Source: Lasiosphaeris hirsuta
Taxonomy: Eukaryota > Ascomycota > Sordariomycetes > Sordariales > Lasiosphaeriaceae
Direction of reading: 5' to 3'
DNA length: 64,000 bases
NCBI GenBank assembly: GCA_030549175.1
Contig: JAUKUA010000002.1
Coordinates: forward strand, 372,001 to 436,000
Shown: positions 10,080-22,500 of the stretch, piece after piece
How the letters are laid out: every line of letters starts with the position of its first letter
Position numbering within the stretch: position 1 is the first letter of the stretch
Notes under the pieces: model-generated
The model's input: only the letters and a program-made list of their open reading frames with translations
Database searches by the model: none
What the model was told of the DNA's origin: nothing
Made by a program: the position numbers and the translations under genes

Positions 10080-12407
10080 GTCCCTAGAGAAGATATCCCG
10101 TATGATTAAGGTTACCGCCATCTTATAGGATTCCGGCATCGGTAGTAACTCTTTAAACGAAATATCATTACTAAGCGATTTTACCGAGGGTCCCCTTAGC
10201 CTAATTACCTCCCTTATCGGTCCGGTTTAGATATTCTTCTTTACTACCTACTCTTTAGGATATGTATATACACTCCGGAATAACTCTTCTCTCTACCGTT
10301 ATACCATTTAGTAAGTACCTTAGATATTCTCTTAGTCCATGTCTTCGTCGATATCTATAGCCTCGTACATTATCTAATAGTAGGTCTCGAAGTTAGTCTC
10401 TGAGGCTAGTTTATTATATGTTAGGTTTTAGGTTATAGTTACTATAGCCCTAGCCATTTCCCTCCAGTTAATTCTAAGGCCGTAAGTCTCGGCTACTACC
10501 TAGAGCTTCTCTCCATAGGCCTTTAATACTACTAACTCTTCTTTATCGTAAGTCTCAGCCCTTTTACCTATTACTTTTACGGTCTCTTAGGCCGCTTATT
10601 CTAAGGCTTCCCTAGGATACTTCCCGGTCTCGATCATGTCGATACCCTATATGATTAAGACCTCGAGGGTACTAAACGTAACCTCACTAGCTAAGGTTCC
10701 GACGTTTCCCGTAGGCTCTAAGGCTTCTATTATCTCCCTATCCTCAACCATAGGTAAAGAAACGTCTTCTAAGTACTAAGTAGGTACAAGGGTCGTCCCG
10801 TAGATATCCGTCGATTCCGTTCATACCGGGGTCTTCCTATCTAGCGTATATAGGGTTATTTACGTTACTACTACTTTCTTAGTCTTAACTTCGGCCTTAG
10901 TTTCAGCCTCGATAAAGATTTTCCCCCTTCTATCCCTAAATACTTCCTTTTCCGCGGCTACCTTACTCGTAGCTTCTATAGTTTTTACTAGTCTAACCTC
11001 CTTCTTCGTCTACGCGGTTATCTTATCCTTATGAGCCTTCGCCCCTACCTTCCTTCTTTCCTCGATGTTTACTTTACTAGGGAATAAGAGCTATCCCTCG
11101 CTTATAACCCTAAGCCTAAGGATATATATACCTATGTTATCGGGCCTATGTGGTCTTAGGTAGTTAAGATATTATGGTAGTTCGAGGTACTTATCTATAT
11201 ACTCCTTACGGCCATACCTACCGTATACCGCCTTCGCTATGTAGTCCCTTACTTAGTAGAACCCGTAATACGTCTCGTACAGTAAGATCTTCCTTTTCGG
11301 CGGTAGCCTTCTCACGATAGCAGATCCAAACAACCTAAAGGTCTTCGTGAGAATATACATGTCATCAAACGACATTATCTACGCCCCGCTCTTAATTCAG
11401 GCCGCTCTCACAGGTAAAATTTCTGTTAAGGCTTGTACCTCCTACTTTATCATAACCTCGGTGACCTCGAGTAGTCCCTCTAAGGTCATAGTAGTTTTTA
11501 GTACCTTTTCTAAGGCGTAGGTAATCTATTCTATATTCTCCTAGAGGAGTACTCTTATTACCTTAGCCTTCGCTATAACTTCCGTCCTTTTTTCCTAGTC
11601 TCTCTTCCGTAGGAAGACCGACCATCTATTCTCCTTAATAGTAACTTTTACTACCGTAAGCTTCATTCCTATTATATTAGGTAGCCCTAGGTTAATCTCT
11701 CCGGCCATAGCCCGGGCCCACGGATACTTAGTCGGTACCGTAAGTATCAACCTTCCCGGTGTCGGCGAGCCGGACCTACTCCTCTGGCTAGCCTCCGGTT
11801 TCGTCTGTACCTTAGGTCACGTACCTAAGTTGACATTAGTAGGCCCTCCCGGGGCCGCTACCTTGGCGGCCCAGCTTGAGGTCTTTCTCACGGGGGCCGT
11901 TTTCCACTCGTTAGCTATGTTAGTAGCCTATGTCGTGGTAGCTCCTGATTAGGCCTGTGGTATAGCGACCCGTGACTGGGTCGTTTTGTTGGTCGACTAG
12001 GCCAGTAGTAGTACTGTTCCAGTCCCGATTAGTCGGTTAGTCGAGTAGGAGACCCTGTCGTTCCTTAGTGTAGGTGCTACGTAGGCTCCCGGGGGTGGCG
12101 TCTAGATCGAGCCGTTATCGATACCCACGTAAGGCAAGGGTATAGGTGAGGGCTCGGTACCCGACGTTGTCGGGGTCTTCGCCCTCCCTACAGTCCGGTA
12201 GATTACCTCCTGGATCCCAAGGAGGGTCTCCCTTCCCCAGTAGACGTGGTATTCCCTACTGGAGATTTTCACGAAGCCTTAGTCTAGGGCTTCGGAGAAG
12301 ATCTTAATGACCTCCCACTTCGCCAGGTACTCGGCGTCGTGTTCGGCTTACAGTTTCCTGGCGTAGTCGGCCAGGTTAGCGTGTAGCGGGCGTTGCTCAG
12401 GCGCCAT
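10080..12407 (-). pseudogene. LINE ORF1 (Gag-like)
   Basis: Opens at the ATG at 12405-12407 (MAPEQRPLHANLADYARKL) and stays in one frame for over 2 kb with RIP-type stops only. The middle contains proline- and serine-rich sequence (about 12190-11850) and a charged region rich in K and E (about 11100-10880). A CCHC zinc knuckle, usual at the end of this protein, could not be identified, perhaps because TGC/TGT codons have become TAC/TAT. The identity rests on position before the EN-RT ORF; the 3' limit is approximate. Confidence 0.55.
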
Positions 12408-12567
12408 GTTAAGAGCTTGCGCGGGCTGTGCGCGGGTTGTCAGAGTGGGGAGAGTTGCCTGTAGGCGAAGAAAGGTCGTGATTAGGTTGTGGTGTTTTGG
12501 GGTAGCTAGTCCCGGTGTTGTGATTGGTCCGATTCTTTCGAAAAAATAAAAAGAAGGGAGAGAGCTG

Positions 12568-12581
12568 TCGATCCCTATGCA
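12568..12581. repeat. 14-bp target-site duplication, LINE 5' side
   Basis: tcgatccctatgca, identical to 6378-6391. Confidence 0.85.
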
Positions 12582-13091
12582 CCCATAGAAATCTGAATTG
12601 ATTTCCGTGCAGCCCCATAGGGTTAAGGTTTTGTGTGGTAAAAAGTCTTTGTCTTCGACCTTTTTGAGTGCCGCGTTACGAGCAGACCATACGCTCCCTC
12701 AAGGAATCCCCACAATTATCTAGCATTTGTGACGATCTGGACCGGTACGTGGTATGCGAATTATGCGCCAAATTAAGGTATGTAACTAGACTTCGCTACT
12801 CCTCGGCAGCGCAGCATTAAGGACGCCGACTATATCGAGTACGCCATAAAGTGGTACGACGGTTGATTCGCTCGATTATTAAGGGGCGAAATATAAATGT
12901 CAAGGCGACTAACACGTAATCTATTATATTATCCCTTACCCCTTCCTTTATATACCGTTATACTTCTACGGTATACGTTTATTTACCACTCTCCCCAGTA
13001 CTCCCTTTCTGTAATATAGTTGAGTCCACGTTAGTACATATTGCATCTTTGGGGCTGTTTGTTAAAGAATTAAAACTTAATTCGGGTATAG
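12582..13091. other. Non-repetitive DNA between LINE and transposon nest
   Basis: The first part (12582-12618) continues the sequence split by the LINE. The rest, up to LTR-A, shows no coding frame, no RNA gene and no repeat copy elsewhere in the window. It becomes AT-rich toward 13091. Confidence 0.5.
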
Positions 13092-14036
13092 TGTCACACT
13101 GGTGGACTCACCTATGGTCAACAAGGTGGATCACCCCCCTTAACCGGATCCACCGTGATAGCCACAACGGTGGCCACATCGTGGCTCAACCTGTGGGACA
13201 CGCACACACACCAAAGACCGGGCGCGATCAGGACCCTCTGGTCCGCACGCAGGTCGATGGGTCCTCGGCCCAGGCCGAGAGACCAGACACCACTCACAAG
13301 CCAAGTCAGCTTACCACAAGGGCCTAGCTCGTAGGCTGTAGCATCACCAGACCTTAGGTTTGATACGAGCAGCCACATAACCTCAGTATCGTGGTCGGGA
13401 GCTACATTAGCTAGCCAAGAGACCCACATGATGTTTCAGCGGACTTTTAAGGATAGGCCTCCTAGTTATCGTGATGGTTCCAAGTGGACGACCTGAACCC
13501 CGACGTTCTCCGGAGTCTAGCCCAGTAGTGACAGGTAGCTATAACTAAGCTTAAGGAGTCATGAAGGGAACTGTCATTATCCGACGCAAGTACTAAGGAC
13601 GTAAAGGAACCTCCGTGGTCGTAGTCATCATATCATTAGAGTTAAGTACTAATACCGCCCGTAGACTACCGAGGGAAGGGTTAGTAACACTTAGTAAGGA
13701 TACTGATTAGTAGGACGTGAGAGACGAATGGTTAAGGCCCCGAACTAGTAAAGTAGCTAAGGAAGGATCTTCATGTATTCTAATACCCTTGTATATTATA
13801 TATAGCCTCTATAAAAGAGACAAGGGCCCCGTGATAGATCCTCAAGAGGAAGAAGTTTTCTAAGTCCTTTTTAAAAACAGCCTAGAAAGATTATCAACTG
13901 AACTTTATTGAAGTTAAGGGGTAATATAACCTTATGAACCCTTTTATTTCTTATTGACTTATAACTACGAAGTATCGTTTGTTATCTTCCTTATGATCGT
14001 TTTATCTCTCTATATCTACCTTCTCTCTTATGACTA
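13092..14036 (+). repeat. LTR-A: truncated LTR of the CR chromovirus family
   Basis: Starts TGTCACACTGG like the other CR LTRs and follows them to about offset 945, including the aagattatc segment at about 13888-13896, but is more diverged. Its end is replaced by LTR-B, inserted in reverse orientation at 14037. The 3' rest of LTR-A is not found in the window. It is the outermost and probably oldest layer of the nest. Confidence 0.75.
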
Positions 14037-14648
14037 TGTGACACAAGCTAGCTACCGAAGGTTTAGGGTGTGATAACCATAAGGTGAGATATTAAATGAA
14101 GAATCAAACTATAGAGCTTTAACCTCTACATAACTCTCGGCTCTACCGTTCAGCGAACTACCCTGACAATTACTGTTAGTCTAGTTTAGAGCTTTCATAC
14201 GACGAACTTAAGGAGTTGATCTTCGTAAGGCTAATAAGTACAAGGTTTGATTCAGAGCTTTAGAACGGAATGGTAAGGGAGTTAACTATCGCAATGTAAA
14301 GTAGTAGAGAGCTAGGGAGAAGGAGGTTTAGGGAGATAGAATGCTTTAGTATAGAATAAGACACAATACTTCGTAGTTATAAGTTAGAAGAAACAGAAGG
14401 GTTCATAAGGTTGTATTATCTCTTAGCTTCACTAAAGTTTAACTGATAATCTTTCTAAGTTTGTCTAAAGAGAACTGAGAAGCTTCTTTCTCTAGAAGAT
14501 CTATCATAGCGTACCAGTCCTACTTATAGAAGGTTATATATAAGATATAAAGATATTAAAATACCTAAAGGATCTTCCTAGCCGCCCATTAGTCCCGAAT
14601 CTCCTTTCCAGCCGCCCGTCTCTTACACCTTATAAATCCGTAGCTATA
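14037..14648 (-). repeat. LTR-B: reverse-oriented partial CR LTR
   Basis: Begins tgtgacacaag and follows the reverse CR LTR for about 612 bp, then is split by CR-A. The rest should lie beyond CR-A's other end, which is missing. Confidence 0.75.
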
Positions 14649-15269
14649 TGTTACACTAGTAGGCTTACCCAGGTCGACAGGGTCACTGACCTCCTTGACC
14701 AAGCCGTACCAATGGTACGAACTATACACATACATACCTATTAACCCACGAGTATTTATCATGGATCAGCACGGAGAAGGGAACTATCATAGAGGACGGC
14801 CATAACGTGGCTCAACCTCAGGACATGATTCCACGTGTGGCTAATGGCCTATTCCGCCGACACACAGTTTAGCGGATTCTCCTAAGCGCCCACGGGTTAC
14901 GATGGAATGCCCAGAACCACTCACAAGCCAAAGTAGCTATACAACGGATCTCACCCACGTTAGGTAACGTCATTAGACTTTAGATTTGTCATAGACGAGC
15001 TACTTAACCTTAGTATCGTGATCAGGGCCTGTATAGTCAGCCAAGATCCTATAGCTAGTCTTTCAAATCATGGACCTTCCCGCTATCGTTGGTATTCCTT
15101 TGGAAGACTTGGAACCCGACGTTCTCCGGAGTCTAGCTTTAGTAGTAATAGGTAGCCGCGACCCCCGTGTATAAGTCATAAAGGAAACCGTTGCTATGAC
15201 AGCCGATATAGGATCGACCTAATAACCTTGTAGCTAACGAAAGTACCAAGGACGTGAAGGAACATCTAT
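14649..15269 (+). repeat. CR-A 5' LTR, first part
   Basis: Starts tgttacactag; runs 621 bp to the tctat duplicated by CR-B. It continues at 35954. Confidence 0.8.
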
Positions 15270-16596
15270 TGTGACACAGGCCAGCCCACGAAGGTCTGGG
15301 GTGTGACAACCACAAGGTGAGATATCCAACGAAGAATCAGACTGTAGAGCTCTAACCTTTTCTTAACTCTCGACTTAACCGTTTAGCGAACCACCCCGAC
15401 AATTGCTGTTAGTCTAGTTCAGAGCTTTCACACGACGAACTCAGGGAGTTGATCTTCGCAAGGCTAATAAGCACAAGGTCCGATTCAAAGCTTTAGAACA
15501 GAACGGTGAGAGAGTTAACTGTCACAATGTAAAGTAGTAGAGAGCTAGGGAGAAGGAGGTTTAAGGAGATGGAATGATTTACCAAAAGATAAGACATAAT
15601 ACTTCATAGTTACAAGTCAGGAGAAACAGAAGGGTTCATAAGGTTATATTACCCCTCAGCTTCACTAAAGTTCAGCTGATAATCTTTCTAGGTTTGTCCA
15701 AAGAGAACTAGGGAGCTTCTTCCTCTCGAGGATCCGTCGTAGCGTACCTATCCTACTTATAGAAGGCTATGTATAAGATATAAAGATACTAAAATACCTA
15801 AAGGATCCTCCTAGCTACCCGTCGGTCCCGAATCTCCTTTCTAGCCGTCCGTCTCTCACGTCCTACAAATCCGTAGCTACATACTAAGTGAAGGTAGCCT
15901 ATTATACGTTGGTCTATGGCCGGTATTAGTACTTATCTATATAGTTCTAGTAGTATAGTATCTATCGCTGTAAGTATTCCTTCACGTCCTTAGTACTTAC
16001 ATTGGCCACAAGCCGCTAAGTCCCAAGGCTAACGTTTGTCATAGTAACGGTTCCCTTCGTAACTTACACGTGGGAGTCGTAACTACCTATCACTACTAAA
16101 GCTAGACTCCGGAGAACGTCGAGGTCTAGGTCTTCCAAAGGAATGCTAACGATAGTAGGAAGGCCTATGATTCGAAAGACTAACTATAAGATCTTAACTA
16201 ACTATATAGGCCCTGATTATGATACTAAGGTTAAATAGCTTGTCTATGATAAATCTAAAGTCTGATGATATTACCTAATATAGGTAAGATCTGTTATACA
16301 GCTACTTTAGCTTGTGAGTGGTTTTAGGCACTTCGTTATAACCCGTAGGTACTTCAGGGAATCCGTTGACCTATATGTTAACTAAATAGGTTATAAGTTA
16401 CGTATAGGATCATGTCCTAAGATTAAACTATATTATAGCTATCTCTCTATAATAGTTCCCTTATCTATGTAATCTATATCAGATATTTATAGGTCAATGG
16501 GTATATACTTCTTATGTATAATTTATACTACTAGTATAAGCTTCGGTTAAGGAGGTTAGTAATCCTATTGACCTAGGTAAGCTTATTAATGTAATA
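15270..16596 (-). repeat. CR-B 3' LTR (1327 bp)
   Basis: Plus-strand ends tgtgacacagg..gtaata; complete, adjacent to the polypurine tract complement ctatctcccctcct at 16597. Confidence 0.85.
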
Positions 16597-17665
16597 CTAT
16601 CTCCCCTCCTAAAAAGACTTATCTCAAGTCCTAAGATTAATAACCCTAATGTCCTTTGGCTTACATAGGTACTTAATGTAGAAGTCTTAAAGTTTCTAAG
16701 TATCAGAGAAGTATTTATATAGTTCCTAAATCTAATTTCTTTCTTCGGGATATCTATCCTATTTAACAAGATATTTTATTATCCTTTTCTTAGTATAAAA
16801 GTTCATAATTTCCTTTACTACAAATTCCTTAGGATAAACGTCTCTTACTTACTCTAAGACCTAAATAAGGTTAGGAATCGGTTAAGAGCCGGTTTAGAAA
16901 GGTTTAATAAGAGAGACGTAAAAGGTAAGATAAATCTTCTAATACTCCGGGAGTTTAAGTTTCATAGCCGTAGAAGATACTACCTTAGAGATTTTAAATA
17001 GGCTGAGTAACTTTTTATCTAGTTTCTTAGAAGGTCTTTTAGTCTTAATATTTCGTATGTTAAGTATTACTAGTTACTTTTCTTTAAAGGAGGGTACTTC
17101 CGTTCGCTTCCGATCTATATATTTTTTCATCCGTTCCTAAGATTCTTTAAGGGTTTTGTAGAGATTCTCGTAGACCGTTATTATCTAATATACCATAATT
17201 TTACTATACGGGTTATATATAGATTTGTTAAGTAAGTTATTAACGGCCGGATGATATCTGTAGTTAACATAAAAGGAAGAGCTATTAGTAGAAGTCGATC
17301 TGGTGTTATTTCATATAAATTTAGTTATAAATAGTAAGATATCTTAGTTGTTTATCTCATAGTTAATGAAGGCTCTAAGGTAGGCCTTAATATACTAATT
17401 AAGACGTTCGGTCTAGCTATTTATTTCGGGATAGAACGAGGTTAATATCTTTAGCTTAACTTCGATATGTTTAAAGAAATTATATTAAAGTCCTATGTTA
17501 AACTATAAATCTCGATCGAAGATAATACTAATAGATATACCGTAGTATTTTTAATATTTATAAGTAAAGATTAGGATTAAGTTTTTTATCTTCTTAACAT
17601 CGTTCTTTAGGGGAATAAAGTATACTATTTTAGTAAAAGTATTAATAATAACCTATATAAAGTTA

Positions 17666-19527
17666 ACGTACTTTATAAGCGAGTGCGCCATATAAGCGAG
17701 TGCGCCACTTTTCAACGCGACACCCCACCTTCACACAAAACACCAAATTCTACCACAACGAACGATGGCAATACCCTCGTACGAGGCTAGGATAAACCTA
17801 GCCCTCAGAGCTCTTTAAAAAGACCTAAAACTTAAAGTCCGAGCTATAGCTCGGATCTATGACGTCGATAAAGATACCCTTCGACGCCGACGTGCCGGCC
17901 GGCCTACACGACGTGATATTCTAGCCAACTCACGTAAACTGACCGATTTGGAAGAGAATACGATTGTTTAGTATATAATCGAGCTATGTACACGTACATT
18001 CCGTCCTCGGCTTTGTTACGTGGAAGATATGGCCAACCGACTATTACGTGAATGTAACACGATTCCTGTCGGTAAGCTCTAGGCTCATAACTTCGTTAAA
18101 CGTCAACTAGAGCTCCGGACGCGTTTATCGCGTAAATACGACTACCAGAGGGCTAAATACGAAGATCCGAAGATTATTAACGAGTGGTTTACCCTTATAT
18201 ATAACATGAAGGCTAAGTACGGTATCCTTGATGAAGATACCTATAATTTCGACGAGACTGGCTTTATGATAGGTATTATCACCCCTATTATGGTAGTTAC
18301 TACCTCAGATAGCCGTGGTAAGGTTAAACAGGCTTAGCTTAGTAATCGAGAGTAGGTTATAGTTATCTAAGGGGTGAATGCTCAAGGCTAGGCTATCTTA
18401 CCATTTATTATCTTAGCTACGTAATATCACCTTACTAACTGGTATAAAGAATGTGACCTTCCGGCTACCTAGTATATTATAATAACTAATAATAGCTAGA
18501 CTACGAATAAAAAAGATATAGATTAGATTCGGTACTTCGATCTATATACTATGTCTCGTACAAAGGGTAAATATTAGCTTCTAATCCTTAACGGCCACGA
18601 GAGTTACTACTCCAAAGAATTCGAGACCTACTGCTAGGAACAGAATATTATTACGCTCTGTATGCCTCTACACGCCTCGTACCTACTTTAGCCACTAGAT
18701 GTTAGCTACTTTGGGCCGCTGAAGAAGGCATATAGTCATGAGGTTAAGTAGTATATGCGGATGAATATTATATACATTAGTAAGTTAGAGTTTCTTTGTG
18801 GGTTTAAAGAAGCGTTTTCTACTTCAATCACAGAAAAGAATATCTAGGGAGGCTTTGCCGGAGTTGGCCTTATACCGTACGACCTAGAAAGGGTGATATC
18901 GAAGCTAGATGTATATATTTAAACCCTAATACCCCTAGTACCAAACCTAGCTACCATACTACCTTGGGTCTCCTAAACGCTACACAACCCTCGAGAGGCT
19001 ACCTCACAATCAGCACTTATTAAAACTCGAATTTCTAACTATCAGGGCAACTCTCTAACCCTAATGTTCACTACTGTAGATCGACTAGCCAAAGGTACAA
19101 TGGCTATAATACACGAAGTGGCTCTTTTACGTACTAAGGTCTTGGCACTACGTAAGGCCAATAAGGGGCTTAGTAAGCGACGGAGGGCTAAAAAAACACG
19201 TGTGCGGCTTAGAGGGTTACTTACTATACAGGAGGCATAGGATCTACTGGATCAGAAGGCTGTGGGTGAGTAGTTAGCCTAAGAAATATGACAAAGTGGT
19301 GGTGGAGCAAGGGGGTCTCGTACGAAGATTCGGTGTTGTGGGATGTATGGCAAGCCTAGCTATAATGCACGCACTTGTAAGGAGGCTGTAAAATCGTCTG
19401 ATTCATCTGTTTCTGATTCAGTTATTGTTATTTCCTAACGTTGTAGTTATGTAATTGAGGATAGTTGTGGTTAGGTTGGGAAAAGTGGCACACTCGCTTA
19501 TATGGCGCACTCGATTATAAAGTACGT
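17666..19527 (+). mobile_element. Pogo-1: pogo/Fot1-like DNA transposon (1862 bp)
   Basis: Ends acgtactttataa..ttataaagtacgt form inverted repeats, flanked by TA (17664-17665 and 19528-19529). The equivalent uninterrupted site in CR-D (about 44095-44120) confirms the insertion. Just inside the left end, a 17-bp motif tataagcgagtgcgcca occurs twice in tandem; the right end carries the same pair inverted and degraded. It encodes one transposase. Confidence 0.9.
17765..19438 (+). pseudogene. Pogo-1 transposase (HTH + DDE_1), 557-codon frame with RIP stops
   Basis: From the ATG at 17765 to the TAA at 19436 the frame is uninterrupted by indels. The N-terminal part carries a psq/CENP-B-like DNA-binding region (AIARIYDVDKDTLRRRRAGRP). 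The catalytic domain has NFDETGFM (about residue 163), LILNGHES (the second catalytic Asp is Asn, about 276) and PLDVSYFGPLKKAY (third Asp, about 315). Near the C-terminus is a degraded zinc knuckle (CCGMYGKPSYNARTCKE; Cys and His read as Tyr). Internal TAG/TAA codons replace CAG, CAA and TGG. Not active. Confidence 0.85.
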
Positions 19528-22500
19528 TATATTTATTAGAGAAAAGAAGGTTTGTTATAAAGTCTATTAATATAAGCCTCTAGGAAGAATATTTTAACTT
19601 AATTAGGTAAAATAGTCTGAAAAGAAGGTAACGTCTTAACTTATCACTTTGATACTTATGACAAGAGTATATAAACTTAGTAACGTCTTTCTTAAGGTTT
19701 TACTAGAATATATACCATCTAATAAGTTTAACGGTCTTATTTATACCTATGTAGCCTACTACTTTGGTATCGTATTCAAAGTAGATAATCTAGATCTTAA
19801 GTTCCTTATTATTAGAGATCTAGATACGATTTTTCACGAATAAGACTTTATCTTCGTTAGTTATATCCTTTCTAAGGGAAACTAAAGCCTTTTAATACGT
19901 TTCGTTTATAAGAGTAATAACTTTGATTTACTCGAAGAATTCTTTGTTTTACTTTAGTGTTAGAATGTTACAAAGGTATACTTTTAAGAGTATAAACGTA
20001 GAAACTTTAAAGTATAAAAAATGCTCTTTATTTAAAATAAAGGTTATCGGTTAGTTTTTATCCTCCCCTTTTAAAAGATACTCTTTATACCACGAGAGAA
20101 TATCTGTCTTAGTATTTTATGTATTAGGATAAAAATTGATAACGAAGTCGAAGGTAACAAGCTACTAAGCTTATCGGGCTTGGCGGCGGTTAAGGACCTT
20201 AGTAATCTAGAAGTATTCTAAATTACAATAGTCCGAAAAGACTTCGATATAGTACCTAGCTTCCTCGAGGTAATATCTCTAACATTAAAAATAATCAACT
20301 ATCACTAAAAGTTCCTTGTCATAAATCTCATAGTTAATTTCTATAGAGATCAACTTTCTTAAGTAAAAAGCTATAGGATATATCCTACCGTTATCTTACC
20401 TTTATAATATTATCTCTCTTAACACGTAGTCTAAAGTGTTAGGTTTAATAATAGGTAGTCTATTAAGGTCGAAATAGATTAGAATAGAAGCTTTAGTAAA
20501 GGCTTTCTTTAACACTTTAAATATAACATTTATCTAATTATTTTATATCTAGGCTTTCTAGGTAAGGCTTATGAAATCAGTAAGTAGCTTAGTAATACAT
20601 AAGTAGCCTTTGATATAACACTTATAAAAGTTCGTAAATCTATTAAATTGTTAAACTTCTTTTACCGATTTTAGCTATTTTTATAAAAAGATATATTTTA
20701 TCTTATCCTTTGACATTACGATATCTTTAATACTGATGATATAGCCTAGGTATTTTAGTTCCTTAGTATCCTATATATACTTAGATAAGTTAATAATAAG
20801 GTTATACTTCTAAAGTTACTTAAGGACTTTAACGACAATTTTATCGTACTTTTCTTTAGAGGTTATATAAATGAAGAAGTCGTTAATATAAGATAAGAGG
20901 CCTTAATTAATAAGATCTCGAAAGATATAATTTATTATATCTTAAAAAGTAGTAGAAATATTAGTAAGGCCGAAGGACATTACGTTAAACTTAAAAAGAC
21001 TGTAACAAGTTTGGAATACTATCTTTTACTTATAACCCTTTTTTATTCGAATTAAGTTAAAGCCCGATTTTAAATCTATCTTTATAAAGATAATAAATCT
21101 AGTAAAGATATCTTAGAGTTTAGTAATCAGAGGTAGTAAGTAGTAGTTCTTAACAGTTTGTTTATTAATTCTTTAGTAGTTAACTATAAGACGGAGGTTT
21201 TCTAAGTTCTTAGTAGTTACCTTTTCTATAGATACTTCCTTGTCTATAAAGAAAATAAGTAAAGAGTAAGATAACTTTAACTCCTATATTTTATCTTCCT
21301 TAAGTATCTAGTCTAGCTATTTACGAAAGATTTTCTTTTCTAAAGGTAACATAAGATAAAAAGGTTCCTATAGGAGTTTTTCGTCTTTAATAATATTAAT
21401 CATATAGTCCCATAGCTAATGACCTAATAGCCGTTAAGCCACTTTAGAAAATACTAAAGGTACAAAGATCTTAAATCTTTCGGAGATATCTAAGACATAA
21501 GATATTATGACATTTATGATTAAGCTTTTATTTCTTAAGATTATGAAGGAGGTATAGTTTTAACGGTAGTAGTTTAAACTAAAAGCTATTTTTAACGTGT
21601 TAAGATCTCATAGGTATTTTAGCTAATGTTATTATAGTTACTAATATAGAAAAAGGATATTATATTCTATATCGAGGGGAAAGATTTCAAACGCTATATA
21701 AGAAAAGTATTCTACTTAGTACCATAAAACGATTTCCTTAGTATACTCCTTACTTGATTTAAGATTAATAGTTCCATTAAAGGCTTCTAAAGGTTTTAAG
21801 ATCGTTCTATAGACATAAGAGATATTTTATTTTTTAATAAGGTCTTTACTTATGACCGGACTAAAGGTACTAAGGTCTAAGAGTACTTAGACGGAAATTT
21901 TATTAACTCTATAGTAGATAATGGTTATAGGAACAATCTTATAGGTACTATGATATGGTTTATAGTTTCGTTTAACCTTCTTATGAGAAGGTTCCTCCGT
22001 GTTATCGTAGGTATGTCTTTTGGTAGAGATTACGGCGTGTTAAGGTACGAGTCTTAATACCGTAAGGTTCGGAGTGTCGGTTAAAAATCCGATGTATCCT
22101 TACTATCGGACAGTTTAACAATATGAGGAAAAAGCTTAGGATAGTTTTTTTCTATCATTATAAAGACCTTGGCTTTTTTCGATAGTTAAGGAGAGATATC
22201 CTCGTCTTCATTCCTTCTGTACTTAGTCTTAACTCCGGAGATTCTTCTAGGTAGCTTAGGAATATCCTTACTATCCTTAGTTTTCTTATTATAACATTTA
22301 AGCGTGTTATGGCCTTAACGTCTATAACGGTAATATCTTTTACTTACCTTATGTTTGTTAATTTTGGCTTAGTCTATCTTAGTAATAACTTCTTTGTAAG
22401 TTTATTAATACTTTGTTTAGATAAATACCAGTAAGTTATCTTTCTTATCTTATTACTTCCACTTCAGGCCTTTCTTAAGTCTTTCTTTTATAGATATCAG

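Larger units (their letters stand above)
6392..12567 (-). mobile_element. Tad1-like non-LTR retrotransposon (LINE), full length, RIP-inactivated
   Basis: A 6176-bp element on the minus strand, bounded by identical 14-bp direct repeats. ORF1 starts at the ATG at 12405-12407; ORF2 carries an AP-type endonuclease (about 9860-9290), a reverse transcriptase (about 8660-7900) and a C-terminal zinc-knuckle-like segment (about 6900). The 3' end is not poly(A): in element orientation it reads ..tttcaatcaatcaa, a short TCAA repeat. Stops throughout are of the CAG/CAA/TGG-derived kind. No RNase H domain was seen between the RT thumb and the C-terminal Cys/His segment. Known role: target-primed retrotransposition. 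It interrupts the gene fragment at 6049-6369. Confidence 0.85.
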
